Assembly (NCBI GenBank): GCA_963821925.1
Contig: CAWGFO010000009.1
Location: forward strand, 496,001-560,000
Source of the DNA: JAOUEA01 sp963821925
GTDB lineage: Bacteria; Actinomycetota; UBA4738; HRBIN12
Direction of reading: 5' to 3'
Length of the DNA stretch: 64,000 nt
A model generated the notes under the pieces. The model did not search any database. It worked only from the letters and a program-made list of their open reading frames with translations, and was not told the DNA's origin. Both the position numbers and the translations under genes were made by a program. Each line of letters begins with the position of its first letter. Position 1 is the stretch's first letter. Positions 24,376 through 34,526 of the stretch are shown here, piece after piece.

Positions 24376-25596
24376 GTGAGCGAGACCGCGGTCCGGCGTC
24401 GGCGGCCCTGGGAGGGGCTCAGCCACAACGTGCACGTGCTCTCGGGCGTCAGTTTCTTCCAGGACGCGGCGTCGGAGATGCTCTACCCGGTGCTCCCCCT
24501 GTTCATCACCGGGGTCCTCGGGGCGCCACCGGCGGTCGTGGGGCTGATCGAGGGGTTGGCCGAGGGCACCGCGTCGATCCTGAAGGTATGGTCGGGCTGG
24601 CTCGCCGACCGGATGCGGCGGAAACCGTTGATCGCGGTCGGCTACACGCTGTCCTCGGTCTCGAAGCTCTTGATCGGGCTCGCCTACGCCTGGCCGCTCG
24701 TGTTGGTTGCCCGGGTCGCCGACCGCACGGGCAAGGGGATCCGCGGGGCGCCGCGCGACGCGCTGATCGCCGACGACACGCCCCAGGCGGACCGGGGCCG
24801 GGCGTTCGGGTTCCACCGGGCGGCCGATACGTTCGGGGCGGTGGTCGGACCGCTGATCGGGCTCGCGCTGTACTTCGCGCTCGGCCAGGAGATGCGGCCG
24901 CTCTTCTTCATCGCGTTCATCCCGGCCGCGATCAGCGTGGGGCTGATCGTGTTCGTGCGCGAGCGGCCCCGGACGCACCACGAGCGGGCCGCGGCGATCG
25001 CGGCGCGCGGTGGACCGCTCCCCCGCCCGTACCGGCGGGTGGTGGCCTTCCTGACGATCTTCGGGCTCGTGAACTTCACCGACGCGCTGCTGCTGTTGCG
25101 GGCGAAGGAGCTCGGTTTCGGGTTCGCCGGGGTCGTGCTCGTCTACACCCTCTACAACTTGACGTACTCCCTCCTGTCGTACCCGGCGGGGACCTGGTCG
25201 GACCGCATCCCGCGCCGGAAGGTCTTCGCGGCGGGGATCGCCGTGTTCGCGGTCTCGTACTTCGGCCTGGGGGTCATCACCTCGGCGGCGTGGGTGTGGG
25301 TGCTGCTGCCCGTGTACGGGGCGTACACCGCGCTCACGGACGGCGTGAGCCGGGCGTGGGTGGCCGACCTCGCGCCCCACGCCACCGGAACCGCGTTGGG
25401 AACCTACGCCGGGTTCAGCGGCGCCGCGTCGATCGTCGCCGGCGTCTGGGCGGGCCTCGCCTGGGGTGACACCGGACGGCTCCCGCTGCTGATCTCGGGT
25501 TCGGTGGCCGGGGTGCTCGCGGTCGTGCTGTGGGTGGCAGGTGACCGGCTGGAGCGCGACCCCGCGCCGATGCCCGAGCTCAGCGGTCCCCGCTGA
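24376..25596 (+). CDS. MFS transporter
   Basis: A 406-aa integral membrane protein with about twelve hydrophobic segments. Major-facilitator loop motifs are visible: GWLADRMRRKPLIAVGYTLS after helix 2 and GTWSDRIPRRKVFAAGIAVF in the second half, plus RVADRTGKGIRGAPRDALIA, seen in a subgroup of drug/metabolite exporters. GTG 24376. It is divergent from holA with about 60 bp between, and its last 17 nt overlap the comEC stop on the other strand. The substrate cannot be told from sequence. It interrupts the usual comEC-holA adjacency. Confidence 0.9.
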   Translation: MSETAVRRRRPWEGLSHNVHVLSGVSFFQDAASEMLYPVLPLFITGVLGAPPAVVGLIEGLAEGTASILKVWSGWLADRMRRKPLIAVGYTLSSVSKLLIGLAYAWPLVLVARVADRTGKGIRGAPRDALIADDTPQADRGRAFGFHRAADTFGAVVGPLIGLALYFALGQEMRPLFFIAFIPAAISVGLIVFVRERPRTHHERAAAIAARGGPLPRPYRRVVAFLTIFGLVNFTDALLLLRAKELGFGFAGVVLVYTLYNLTYSLLSYPAGTWSDRIPRRKVFAAGIAVFAVSYFGLGVITSAAWVWVLLPVYGAYTALTDGVSRAWVADLAPHATGTALGTYAGFSGAASIVAGVWAGLAWGDTGRLPLLISGSVAGVLAVVLWVAGDRLERDPAPMPELSGPR

Positions 25597-27970
25597 CGAC
25601 CGGGACACCGCCCTCGAACGTCACCGTGACGGTGCCGTGCTCGTCGGTGCGCCAGATCTCGGCGCCGGACTCCGAGATCGCGTCGAGCGTGGACGCCACC
25701 GGGTGGCCGTAGTCGTTCTCGCCGACGCTGACGACCGCGACCTCGGCCGAGACCGCCTGGAAGAACTCGGGGATCGAGGTGGCTGCCCCATGGTGCGGGA
25801 CCTTCAACGCATCCGCCTCGAGCGGCTGCCCGGACTCCAGCAGCCACTCCTGCGCGGGCTCCTCCGGCTCGGTGGCGAACAGGACCGTGTCGTCACCCAG
25901 GCTCGCCATCAGCACCAACGCGTCGTTGTTCGTGTCGGACTCGGTGCCCGACCAGCACTCGTGCGGCGAGAGGACCTCGAGGTGGACGTCGCCGACGTCG
26001 AACGACGCACCGGCTCGGGGGTGCTGGACCGGCACGCCCTCGTCGCGGATCGCCACCTGGAGCTCGGCGTTCAGCACCGAGGTACGGTCGCAGCCGGGCT
26101 CCAGCACGACGCCGACCGGGATCCGCGCCAGCACGTTGGGGAGGCCGATGATGTGATCGGCGTGCGGGTGGGAGGCGATCACCATGTCGAGGCGCTTCAC
26201 GCCGAGCGCCGCGAGCTCGGTGGCCACCTGTTCCTCGTCGGGTCCCCCGTCGATCAGGATCGTGGCCCCGCCGGGGCTCGTGATCAGCGCCGAGTCTCCC
26301 TGCCCGACGTCGAAGAACCGCACCGTGAGCGCGTCGGGCGTGCCCGCGCCGAGCGCCGTGGACCAGATCAGCACGGGCATCGCGCCGACCGCGCCGACGA
26401 CGACCCACCGGGGTGGGCGCCATCCGCGTTTCAGCCAGGAGACGACGCCCACGAACACGGCCCCGCCGACCACGAGCACGACCGGACCACCCTTCGACGT
26501 CACGTACCCGACCGGCGCCTTCGCGAGGGTGTCGGCGATCAGCTGCAGGTAGCGCATCGGGAGCGTCGCGAACACCGCGAGGAACCGACCGACCGGCATC
26601 GACACGAGGCCCGTCGTCGAGGCCACGATCCCCATCAACAGCGCCGGCGAGACGGCTGGGAACGCCGCGAGGTTCGCCAGGATCGTCACGCCCGGCACCT
26701 CGTGGAAGTGGAAGAGCAGGATCGGGGTCACGCCGAGCTGGGCGGCCATCGTGGTGCCCGCGGCGAGCGCGACCGGCGTCGGGAGGAACCGTCCGAGGCG
26801 CTCGGCGAGCGGGGTCCCCAGGGCCACCATCCCGGCGGTCGCCGCCACGCTGAGTTGGAACCCGATCGCCCAGACGAGCCAGGGATCGAGCACGATCAGC
26901 ACGAACACCGCCCCCGCGAGGATCGTGCCCGTCGAGCGAGGGCGGCCCATCAGCACCCCCAGCAGCGTGAGCGTGGCCATCACGCCGGCCCGCATCACCG
27001 ACGGCTCGGCGCCGGTGAGCACGACGAAGAACACGACCGTCAGCATCGCGAGCAGGAACCGTGGCCATCGCGTGAGCCCCGCCCACGCCGCGAAGGCGAG
27101 GATCGGGGCGAGCACCATGGCGACGTTCTCGCCCGAGACCACGAGCAGGTGGCCGAGCCCCGTGGCGTGGAAGTCCCGCGCGAGCGAGGGGTCGAGCTTC
27201 GAGTCGTCGCCCAGGACGAGCCCGAGGAGCAGACCGGCCTCCCGGGGCGGGAACAGCCGGTCGATCGAGCGCCCGACGAACGCCCGGAACGTCTGCGTCG
27301 CGCGCACGAACGGGTTCGCGGAGGGGCCGATCCGCTCGACGCTCCGGAGCTGCAACTGCGCGGCCATCCCCTTGTGTGCGAGCGCCTCCGCGAATCCCTC
27401 GTCGTCGGGGAGCCGGAGCGTGCCCTCCAGCCGCACCTGGTCGCCGCGCACGGCGGCGGGGAGCTCGTCGTCGCCGCTCACCCACACCGACTCGCGGAGC
27501 GCGGCCTCTCCGCCGTCCCAGACCACCCGGGTCACGTCCACGGTCGCCGACCATCCGTAGCCGCCCATGCCGGGATCGGTCCGGAGCGACCCGACCGCGG
27601 TGATCGAGCCCGGCGCGAGCCGCGCGAGCAGGGAGCCGTCGACCCGGGCCTCCTGCACCCCGCCCCAGCCTGCGCCGAGCGCGACGAGACCGGCGAGGCC
27701 GAGCGCGATCGCGCCGGCGGCACTGCCGCCGACCCCCCGTGCCGGTGCGGCCACTTCGGTGACCGTCTGCGGTGCGGACGCCACGAGTCCAGCCCGCTCC
27801 AGGACGCCCGGGCCGCTGCCTGCCCGGGGCGCTGCGAGCCACGCCCCGGCCATGGCCGACGCCCCGAGCGTCAGCGCCATCCACGGGCGGAGCCAGGCTG
27901 AGAGCGGCGCCCACAGCAGTAGCCCCGTCCAGAACGAGCCGGCGACGGCCGGCAGCGCCCACGCGCTCAT
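25580..27970 (-). CDS. comEC: ComEC/Rec2 family DNA-uptake channel
   Basis: A 796-aa membrane protein. An N-terminal OB-like DUF4131 part is followed by the competence domain with FHATGLGHLLVVSGENVAMV and many helices, then a C-terminal metallo-beta-lactamase domain (FFDVGQGDSALI; SHPHADHI; VPHHGAATSIPEFF). It carries one DNA strand across the membrane in competent bacteria, and the hydrolase domain may degrade the other strand. ATG 27970 overlaps the comEA stop (ATGA). Type IV pilus genes are not in this window, so natural competence is possible but not shown. Confidence 0.95.
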   Translation of the reverse strand: MSAWALPAVAGSFWTGLLLWAPLSAWLRPWMALTLGASAMAGAWLAAPRAGSGPGVLERAGLVASAPQTVTEVAAPARGVGGSAAGAIALGLAGLVALGAGWGGVQEARVDGSLLARLAPGSITAVGSLRTDPGMGGYGWSATVDVTRVVWDGGEAALRESVWVSGDDELPAAVRGDQVRLEGTLRLPDDEGFAEALAHKGMAAQLQLRSVERIGPSANPFVRATQTFRAFVGRSIDRLFPPREAGLLLGLVLGDDSKLDPSLARDFHATGLGHLLVVSGENVAMVLAPILAFAAWAGLTRWPRFLLAMLTVVFFVVLTGAEPSVMRAGVMATLTLLGVLMGRPRSTGTILAGAVFVLIVLDPWLVWAIGFQLSVAATAGMVALGTPLAERLGRFLPTPVALAAGTTMAAQLGVTPILLFHFHEVPGVTILANLAAFPAVSPALLMGIVASTTGLVSMPVGRFLAVFATLPMRYLQLIADTLAKAPVGYVTSKGGPVVLVVGGAVFVGVVSWLKRGWRPPRWVVVGAVGAMPVLIWSTALGAGTPDALTVRFFDVGQGDSALITSPGGATILIDGGPDEEQVATELAALGVKRLDMVIASHPHADHIIGLPNVLARIPVGVVLEPGCDRTSVLNAELQVAIRDEGVPVQHPRAGASFDVGDVHLEVLSPHECWSGTESDTNNDALVLMASLGDDTVLFATEPEEPAQEWLLESGQPLEADALKVPHHGAATSIPEFFQAVSAEVAVVSVGENDYGHPVASTLDAISESGAEIWRTDEHGTVTVTFEGGVPVVSGDR

Positions 27971-28596
27971 ACGGTGATCTGGTCGCGGATCTCCTCGAGC
28001 GTGGCCGGGCCGATCCCGCTGACGTCCTCGAGGTCGTCGACCGAGGCGAACGGCCCGTTCTCGGTTCGGTAGTCGACGATCGCGGCGGCCAGGACCTCCC
28101 CGATCCCCGAGAGCGACTCGAAGTCGGCCGCGCTCGCCGTGTTGATGTTCAGGAGCCCGCCGGTGGTCGTACCGCCGGTGGAGCCCGTCGTGCCGGCCGC
28201 GCCGCCTCCGGACTTCAGCACGACCACCTGGGTGCCGTCGGTCAGCGGCGCCGCGAGGTTCAACCCCGAGAGGTCGGCGTTCGGCCGGGCGCCGCCGGCG
28301 CGTTCGACCGCGTCGATCACACGGTCGCCCTGCGCGAACTCGTACACCCCGGGCTCGCGCACCCACCCGGTCACGTCGACGATGATCGGCGGCCCGGTCG
28401 GCGAGGCGCCGGCGGCCGCCGCGCCGGAGCCGCTGCCGTTCGCGCCCGCCGCCGGCGACGACGCCGCGATCGCGACCGGCTTGGGCAAGGAACGCAGGTA
28501 CCAGAGTCCCGCGCCGACGAGGGTGATCGCCACCACGATCACGAGACCGGTGAGTTCGGCGCGCGACAACGAGTCCAGCCGTTCCCTGATGCCCAT
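27967..28596 (-). CDS. comEA: ComEA family helix-hairpin-helix DNA-binding protein
   Basis: A 209-aa protein: one N-terminal membrane helix (about residues 15-35, ELTGLVIVVAITLVGAGLWY), an Ala/Gly/Ser linker, an SLBB domain (IIVDVTGWVREPGVYEFAQG) and a C-terminal double HhH (LLNINTASAADFESLSGIGE ... VSGIGPATLEEIRD). It should bind incoming double-stranded DNA at the outer face of the membrane and pass it to ComEC, whose gene overlaps its stop. Confidence 0.95.
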   Translation of the reverse strand: MGIRERLDSLSRAELTGLVIVVAITLVGAGLWYLRSLPKPVAIAASSPAAGANGSGSGAAAAGASPTGPPIIVDVTGWVREPGVYEFAQGDRVIDAVERAGGARPNADLSGLNLAAPLTDGTQVVVLKSGGGAAGTTGSTGGTTTGGLLNINTASAADFESLSGIGEVLAAAIVDYRTENGPFASVDDLEDVSGIGPATLEEIRDQITV

Positions 28597-28693
28597 GGCG
28601 CGACGCTACGGAGGTGGCCGGCACCCGTCCGTGACGACCGTCACTCGGCGACGCATCTTGCGTGCCCGTCGCGCCCGTGGTCGACTCGGCCGC

Positions 28694-29761
28694 ATGCGAC
28701 GGACACGCGAAGACGGCTTCGGGTTCGAGGAACTCGCGCAGGCGGCGCGCAACCACGGGATGCCGCTGGAGGCGCTGCGATACGACGTCACCCCGGCCGG
28801 TCTCCACTACCTGCTGATCCACTACGACATCCCGGCGTTCGACCCGGACGGCTGGCGGCTCGAGATCGGCGGTCACGTCGAACGGCCGCTCACCCTCTCG
28901 CTCGAGGATCTACGGGCCCGCCTCACGGTCACGGAGCCGGTCACCCTCGAATGCGCCGGGAACGGTCGGGCACTCTACGACGATCGTCCCGTCTCCCAAC
29001 CGTGGTTGCTCGAGGCCGTCGGCACCGCGAGCTGGACCGGCACGCCGCTCGCCCCGCTCCTCGAGGAGGCCGGGCTCGACGACGACGCGATCGACATCGT
29101 CTTCACCGGGCTCGACCGCGGGATCGAAGGGGGCGAGGAACGCGCCTACGAACGCGCGCTCCCGGTGGCCGAGGCCCGGCGTGACGAGGTCATGCTGGCG
29201 TATGCGATGAACGGCCAACCGCTCCTCCCCCAGCACGGCGCGCCCGTTCGCCTGATCGTCCCGGGCTGGTACGGCATGACGCACGTGAAGTGGCTCGCCT
29301 CGATCCGCGCGATCGACGGGACGTTCGACGGGTACCAACACACGGTCGCCTACCGGTTCCACCGGGGGGACGACGACCCCGGCATCCCGCTCGATCGGAT
29401 CCGGCCGCGCGCGCTGATGGTCCCTCCGGGGATCCCGGTGTTCCCCGAACGGGAGCGGACCCTCGCCCCCGGGACGGTCACGCTCGAGGGACGCGCCTGG
29501 TCCGGCGGCGGCCCGATCGAGCGCGTCCAGGTCAGCACCGACGGTGGTGCTTCCTGGCAGGATGCCGAGCTCCGCCCGGTGCTCGGCCAGCACGCCTGGC
29601 GCGGCTGGACCTTCCCGTGGGAGGCCACCCCGGGGGCGCACGAGCTCGCGTGTCGGGCGACCGACGCCGCGGGCACCACCCAGCCCGACGAAGCCGAGTT
29701 CAACACGGGCGGGTACGCGAACAACGGGGTGCAGCGGGTGCGGGTCAGCGTCACCGGCTGA
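28694..29761 (+). CDS. Sulfite oxidase-like molybdopterin-dependent enzyme
   Basis: A 355-aa protein with the SUOX fold: the molybdenum-binding cysteine lies in TLECAGNGR, followed by GTASWTGTPLAPLLEEAG, PQHGAPVRLIVPGWYGMTHV and KWLASI. A C-terminal dimerisation/Ig-like domain follows (GRAWSGGGPIERVQVSTDGG; TDAAGTTQPDEAEFN). ATG 28694 (MRRTREDGFGFEELAQAARN). No Tat or Sec signal and no heme domain are visible, so it should be cytoplasmic or rely on an unseen partner. Substrate (sulfite or another oxo-transfer substrate) is open. Confidence 0.87.
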   Translation: MRRTREDGFGFEELAQAARNHGMPLEALRYDVTPAGLHYLLIHYDIPAFDPDGWRLEIGGHVERPLTLSLEDLRARLTVTEPVTLECAGNGRALYDDRPVSQPWLLEAVGTASWTGTPLAPLLEEAGLDDDAIDIVFTGLDRGIEGGEERAYERALPVAEARRDEVMLAYAMNGQPLLPQHGAPVRLIVPGWYGMTHVKWLASIRAIDGTFDGYQHTVAYRFHRGDDDPGIPLDRIRPRALMVPPGIPVFPERERTLAPGTVTLEGRAWSGGGPIERVQVSTDGGASWQDAELRPVLGQHAWRGWTFPWEATPGAHELACRATDAAGTTQPDEAEFNTGGYANNGVQRVRVSVTG

Positions 29762-29773
29762 CGCGAGCCGGGT

Positions 29774-32236
29774 TCAGCCGCGGGTCACCAGGTTCACGAG
29801 TCGCGGCACCCGGACGATCTCCTTCACGACCTCGCGGTCGCCGATCGCGCGCTGCGCCTTGGCGCTCGCCCGAGCCAGCTCCAGGGCGGCGGCCTCGTCG
29901 ATGTCGGCGGCGACCTCCACCTTGTCGCGCACCTTCCCGTCGACCTGGACCACCATCGTGACGGTGTCCTCCACGACCAGCCCCGGGTCGAACGTCGGCC
30001 ACGCCGAGACGTGCACCGACGACGACTCCCCCAGCACCTCGCGCCACAGCTCCTCGGCGGCGAACGGCGCGAAGGGCGCCAGCAGCTGCACGAGCGCGTG
30101 CGCGGCGCCCATCGCGCCCGCGCCCGCGTCGAGCGCGGTCCGCATCTCGTTCGTCAGCACCTGCAGCTTCGAGATCGCCGTGTTGAAGCGGAACCGCTCC
30201 ATGTCGTCGGTGACGCCCGCGATCGTGCGGTGCGTGAGGCGGATCAGCGCGTCGGGCTCGTCGGCCGCGGTGCCCCGTCCGACCGCCTCGTCGACCACAC
30301 CGAACACGCGCCCGAGCCACGAGTGCACGCCGGGCCGGCGGTTCGGGTCGTCGCCCGCGATCAGCTTCCAGTCGATGTCGTCCTCGAACGGGCCGGCGAA
30401 CAGCATGATCAGGCGCATCGTGTCGGCGCCCCACCGCTCGACGAGCGGCATCGGCTCGACGATGTTCCCCTTCGATTTGCTCATCGATGCGCCGCCGTAG
30501 ATCACCTGGCCCTGATTCATCAGCTTCGGGAAGGGCTCCGTGAACGAGACCATCCCCATGTCGTACAGGACCTTCGTGAAGAAGCGCGAGTAGAGCAGGT
30601 GCAGGATCGCGTGCTCGACCCCGCCCGTGTACTGACCGACCGGCATCCACCGCTCGACGTCCTCGGGACGGAACGGACCGTCCTCGTACCCGGGCGAGCA
30701 GTAGCGGAAGAAATACCAGCTCGAGTCGACGAACGTGTCCATCGTGTCCGTGTCACGTTCCGCCTCGCCGCCACAGGTCGGGCACGGCACGTGCTTCCAG
30801 GTGGGGTGGCGCGCGAGCGGCGACCCGCCACCCAGCGAGAAGTCGAGATCGTCGGGAAGCTGCACGGGGAGGTCCTCGTCGGGCACGGCGACCTCGCCGC
30901 ACGTCGGGCAGTACACGATCGGGATCGGCGCGCCCCAGGACCGCTGCCGCGACTGCAGCCAGTCCCGGATCCTGAAGTTCACGGTCGCGCGACCGCGGCC
31001 CTCATCTTCCAGCCACGCCGCGACCTCCGCGATCGAGTCCGGGGTGGGGTGGCCGTCGAAGGGGCCGCTGTTCACCATCACGCCCTCGCCCGGATACGCC
31101 TCGGCCATCGAGTCACCGTCGAGGGGCTCGGCATCCTCGGGCTGGATCACCGGGCGCACCGGCACGCCGTGCTGACGAGCGAACGCGAAGTCGCGTTCGT
31201 CGTGGGCGGGCACCGCCATGATCGCGCCGGTCCCGTACTCCATGAGCACGTAGGGCGCCGCGTAGACAGGGACCTGCTCACCGTTCACCGGGTTCACGGC
31301 GTGCACGCCCAGGAAGACGCCGTCCTTCGTGTCGGCCTCCTGGCCGTACGTCCGCACGGTCGTCCGCACCTGCTCGAACAGCGGCTCGACCTGGTCCAGC
31401 GTGCCGCCCAGTTCGGCGAGCCGACGGACGGATGGATGCTCGACCGAGAAGACGAAGAACGTGACGCCCCACAGCGTGTCGGGCCGCGTGGTGAAGATCT
31501 CGATCTCCTCGCCCGTCTCGGCGATCGTGAACGTGACGCGCGCGCCCTCGCTCCGCCCGATCCAGTTGCGCTGCATCGTGAGCACGCGCTCGGGCCACTC
31601 GACCATGTCGTCCATGTCGTCGAGCAGTCGCTGGGCGTACTCCGTGATCTTGTAGAACCACTGCGTCAGCTCGCGGCGCTCGACCATCGTGCCGCACCGT
31701 TCACACGCGCCCTGGATCACCTGCTCGTTCGCGAGCACGGTCTGGTCCTGGGGGCACCAGTTCACGGGCGCCGACTTGCGGTACGCGAGCCCCTTCTCGA
31801 AGAACCGCAGGAACAACCACTGGGTCCACCGGTAGTACTCGGGGTCACAGGTCGCCAGCCGCCGGGACCAGTCGAACGACATGCCCATCCGCCGGAAGGA
31901 GGCCTCCTGCTGCTCCATGTTCTCGTAGGTCCACGCGCGTGGTTCGGCGCCTCGCTTGATCGCGGCGTTCTCGGCCGGTAGGCCGAAGGCGTCCCACCCG
32001 ATCGGATGCAGCACGTTGTAGCCGCGCATCGTCCGATACCGCGCGATCACGTCGCCGCCGCTGAACGCCTCGGCGTGCCCCATGTGCAGATCGCCCGAGG
32101 GGTACGGGAACATGTCGAGCGCGTAGAAGCGCGGCCGGGGATCGTCCGGGTCGTCGGAGGCCCCGTAGAGATCCTCCTCCTCCCAGACCCGCTGCCACTT
32201 CGGCTCGATCTCGGATGCGTCATACCGCCTGGTCAT
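29774..32236 (-). CDS. leuS: Leucine--tRNA ligase
   Basis: An 820-aa class I synthetase. The HIGH-type motif is FPYPSGDLHMGHAEAF near residue 45, the KMSKS-type motif MSKSKGNIVEP, the editing (CP1) domain contains TTRPDTLWGVTFFVFS, and zinc-type CxxC pairs occur (CERCGTM; CPTCGGEAERD). The anticodon-binding domain ends VRVPRLVNLVTRG. ATG 32236. It lies beside comEA as in other actinobacteria except for the sulfite-oxidase-like gene between them. Confidence 0.97.
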   Translation of the reverse strand: MTRRYDASEIEPKWQRVWEEEDLYGASDDPDDPRPRFYALDMFPYPSGDLHMGHAEAFSGGDVIARYRTMRGYNVLHPIGWDAFGLPAENAAIKRGAEPRAWTYENMEQQEASFRRMGMSFDWSRRLATCDPEYYRWTQWLFLRFFEKGLAYRKSAPVNWCPQDQTVLANEQVIQGACERCGTMVERRELTQWFYKITEYAQRLLDDMDDMVEWPERVLTMQRNWIGRSEGARVTFTIAETGEEIEIFTTRPDTLWGVTFFVFSVEHPSVRRLAELGGTLDQVEPLFEQVRTTVRTYGQEADTKDGVFLGVHAVNPVNGEQVPVYAAPYVLMEYGTGAIMAVPAHDERDFAFARQHGVPVRPVIQPEDAEPLDGDSMAEAYPGEGVMVNSGPFDGHPTPDSIAEVAAWLEDEGRGRATVNFRIRDWLQSRQRSWGAPIPIVYCPTCGEVAVPDEDLPVQLPDDLDFSLGGGSPLARHPTWKHVPCPTCGGEAERDTDTMDTFVDSSWYFFRYCSPGYEDGPFRPEDVERWMPVGQYTGGVEHAILHLLYSRFFTKVLYDMGMVSFTEPFPKLMNQGQVIYGGASMSKSKGNIVEPMPLVERWGADTMRLIMLFAGPFEDDIDWKLIAGDDPNRRPGVHSWLGRVFGVVDEAVGRGTAADEPDALIRLTHRTIAGVTDDMERFRFNTAISKLQVLTNEMRTALDAGAGAMGAAHALVQLLAPFAPFAAEELWREVLGESSSVHVSAWPTFDPGLVVEDTVTMVVQVDGKVRDKVEVAADIDEAAALELARASAKAQRAIGDREVVKEIVRVPRLVNLVTRG

Positions 32237-32279
32237 GGCGCAGATGCTACCGAACCGCCGATCGGGGGCCGGGGAGGCG

Positions 32280-34448
32280 TCAGCGCGGCGACATGGGAAC
32301 GGGGGCGAGGCCGCCTTCGCGCATGACGAGCCCGGGGATCTCCTCGGCCGGCACCGGCCGCGCGAAGTGGAAGCCCTGCCCGACCGTGCAGCCGTGCTCG
32401 ATCAGGAAGTCGAGCTCCCCCTGGGTCTCGATCCCCTCGGCGAGCGGGGTCATCCCGAGGCCCTCCGCGAGCTGGATCATCGCCCTGACCATGCTCCCGA
32501 GATCGGCGTCACGGTCGACGTCGCGGATGAACGTGCGGTCGATCTTCAGGATGTCGACCGGCAGGTGCTTCAGGCGCGCGAGCGACGAGTAGCCGGTCCC
32601 GAAGTCGTCGATCGCGAGCTTGAGGCCCCACGCGTGCAGCTCGTTCAGGATCCGTTGCGTGCGGTCGGGGTCGGCCATCGCGGTCGACTCGGTGATCTCG
32701 ACGACCACGCGGTGCGGATCGACGCCGGCGTCCTCGAGCTTGCCGAGCATCGACTCGGCCAGATGCGCCGACCACAGCTGTCGCGGCGACAGGTTGAAGC
32801 CCATCGTCAGATCCAGGCCGTCGGCCGCCCACCGGGCGTGCTGCCCGGCCATCTCCTCGATCACCCAGTCGCCGATCGCCTCGATCAGGCCGAGCTCCTC
32901 GGCCAACGGGATGAACTCGCCCGGTGGAACGAGGCCGCCGGTCGGCTCCTGCCAACGGATCAGCGCCTCCACACCGTCGACGGCGCCGTCGGCCAGGCTC
33001 ACGATCGGCTGATAGTGCAGGACCCAGTTCTGCTGTTCGACCGCACGGCGGAGCCGGGTGGTGAACGACAGCTTCTCGAGCGAGCTCTCCCCGCCCGTCG
33101 AGAACACGACGTGGCCGCCGGGGTCGTGCCGCTTCGACCGGTACATCGCGGCATCCGCGTTCTTCAGCAGTGAGGGCGCATCGAGGGCGTCCTGCGGGAA
33201 GAGCGAGATCCCGATCGACCCGCTCGCGAAGAACTCGACGCCGTGCAAGTCGAAGGGCTCGCGCAGGGCTTCGTGCACCCGCTCGGCGACGGATTCGGCG
33301 ATCAGCTCCGCGCCGTCACGTCCGTGCGAGGCGCCGGCCCCACGTTCGAGATCAGACAGCAGCATCAGGAACTCGTCGCCGCCCTGGCGGGCCACGAGAT
33401 CGGCTTCGCGGGTGCAGTCGCGGAGCCGGTCACCGAGCTGGGCGAGCAGCAGGTCCCCGGCCGGGTGGCCGAGCGAGTCGTTCACGAGCTTGAAGTTGTC
33501 GAGGTCGAGATAGACGACGCCGACGCCGAGGTCGTGCCGGCGCGCCCGCGCGATCGCGTTCTCCAGCATCTCCTCGAAGAGCGCTCGGTTCGGCAGACCG
33601 GTGAGCTTGTCGTGGTACGCGAGGAAGGCCACCTGTTCCTCGGCGCGCTTTCGTTCGCTGATGTCGAAGATCACGCCCTGGATCAGCCACGGATTCCCCT
33701 GCTCGTCCTTGACGGGGAAGGCCTGTTCGAGCACCCATTTGACCGTGCCGTCCTCGTGCACCATCCGGTACTCATGGTTCAGCGGGACGTGGGCGTGGTA
33801 GGCGGCTTCGTACTCCTCCCACACGTGGTCGATGTCCTCGGGGTGGACGTGGCGCCGCCAGGAGTAGGGGTCGGTCAGCCATTCCTCCTGGGAGATCCCG
33901 AGGAGGTTGATGATCTGCGGGCTCACGTAGATCGATTCCGCGTCCTCGCTGACGGGATCCAGGTAGACGACCGCGGGGATCTGCTCGACGAGGCTCTGGT
34001 ACTTCGCTTCGGCCTCGAACTGCGCTTCGCGGCCCGCCTGGAGGGCCGTCACGTCGCGGAGCGTCACCACCAGGAACGTCTCGGGCCCCTCGATCGCCCC
34101 GAGGCAGATCTCGACCGGCACGGGGATCCCGTCGGCGCGCCGACAGAGGGTCTCGAACCGATCGCCACGGGCCGCGCCGCCGATCCCCTCGGGGATCAGG
34201 ACGTCGACCGGGCGGCCCGTCAGCTCGCCCGCGGCGTACCCCGTGAGCTCCTCGGCACGGCGGTTGGCGAAGACGATCCCCCCGTCCCGCGCGGCGATCA
34301 CCAGGCACTCCGGCGTGGCCTCGAGCAGCGATCGTGCGTCGATCAGGCGCGCGAGGTCGTCGGCGGCCGCCTCTCGCGCCGCCCGCACGTCACCGGTGTC
34401 CATCGCCACGCTCGGGTCGCCTTCCGTCCAGGGGTTCCCGGAAGGCAT
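32280..34448 (-). CDS. PAS-PAS-GGDEF-EAL cyclic-di-GMP signalling protein
   Basis: A 722-aa protein without membrane segments. PAS 1 spans about 35-130 (LLEATPECLVIAARDGGIVF), PAS 2 with a PAC segment about 155-275 (GVIFDISERKRAEEQ). The GGDEF domain (about 290-455) has intact RQGGDEFLML, and the EAL domain (about 475-715) has EALIRW, EITEST and IDDFGTGYSSLARL. Both catalytic signatures look intact, so it may make and break c-di-GMP, with PAS domains sensing a signal. ATG 34448. It lies 43 bp upstream of leuS on the same strand. Confidence 0.95.
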   Translation of the reverse strand: MPSGNPWTEGDPSVAMDTGDVRAAREAAADDLARLIDARSLLEATPECLVIAARDGGIVFANRRAEELTGYAAGELTGRPVDVLIPEGIGGAARGDRFETLCRRADGIPVPVEICLGAIEGPETFLVVTLRDVTALQAGREAQFEAEAKYQSLVEQIPAVVYLDPVSEDAESIYVSPQIINLLGISQEEWLTDPYSWRRHVHPEDIDHVWEEYEAAYHAHVPLNHEYRMVHEDGTVKWVLEQAFPVKDEQGNPWLIQGVIFDISERKRAEEQVAFLAYHDKLTGLPNRALFEEMLENAIARARRHDLGVGVVYLDLDNFKLVNDSLGHPAGDLLLAQLGDRLRDCTREADLVARQGGDEFLMLLSDLERGAGASHGRDGAELIAESVAERVHEALREPFDLHGVEFFASGSIGISLFPQDALDAPSLLKNADAAMYRSKRHDPGGHVVFSTGGESSLEKLSFTTRLRRAVEQQNWVLHYQPIVSLADGAVDGVEALIRWQEPTGGLVPPGEFIPLAEELGLIEAIGDWVIEEMAGQHARWAADGLDLTMGFNLSPRQLWSAHLAESMLGKLEDAGVDPHRVVVEITESTAMADPDRTQRILNELHAWGLKLAIDDFGTGYSSLARLKHLPVDILKIDRTFIRDVDRDADLGSMVRAMIQLAEGLGMTPLAEGIETQGELDFLIEHGCTVGQGFHFARPVPAEEIPGLVMREGGLAPVPMSPR

Positions 34449-34526
34449 CGGACCTGGACGGGGGCACCCTTAGGCCTGCATGGGTTCGAGCCGCACGCCG
34501 GCCTCGATCGCGGGTAGGTTCGGGGC

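Noticed and set aside
25580..28876. A 1098-codon frame extending comEC upstream
   Set aside because: Everything before ATG 27970 is comEA read out of frame; the ATGA junction with comEA fixes the comEC start.
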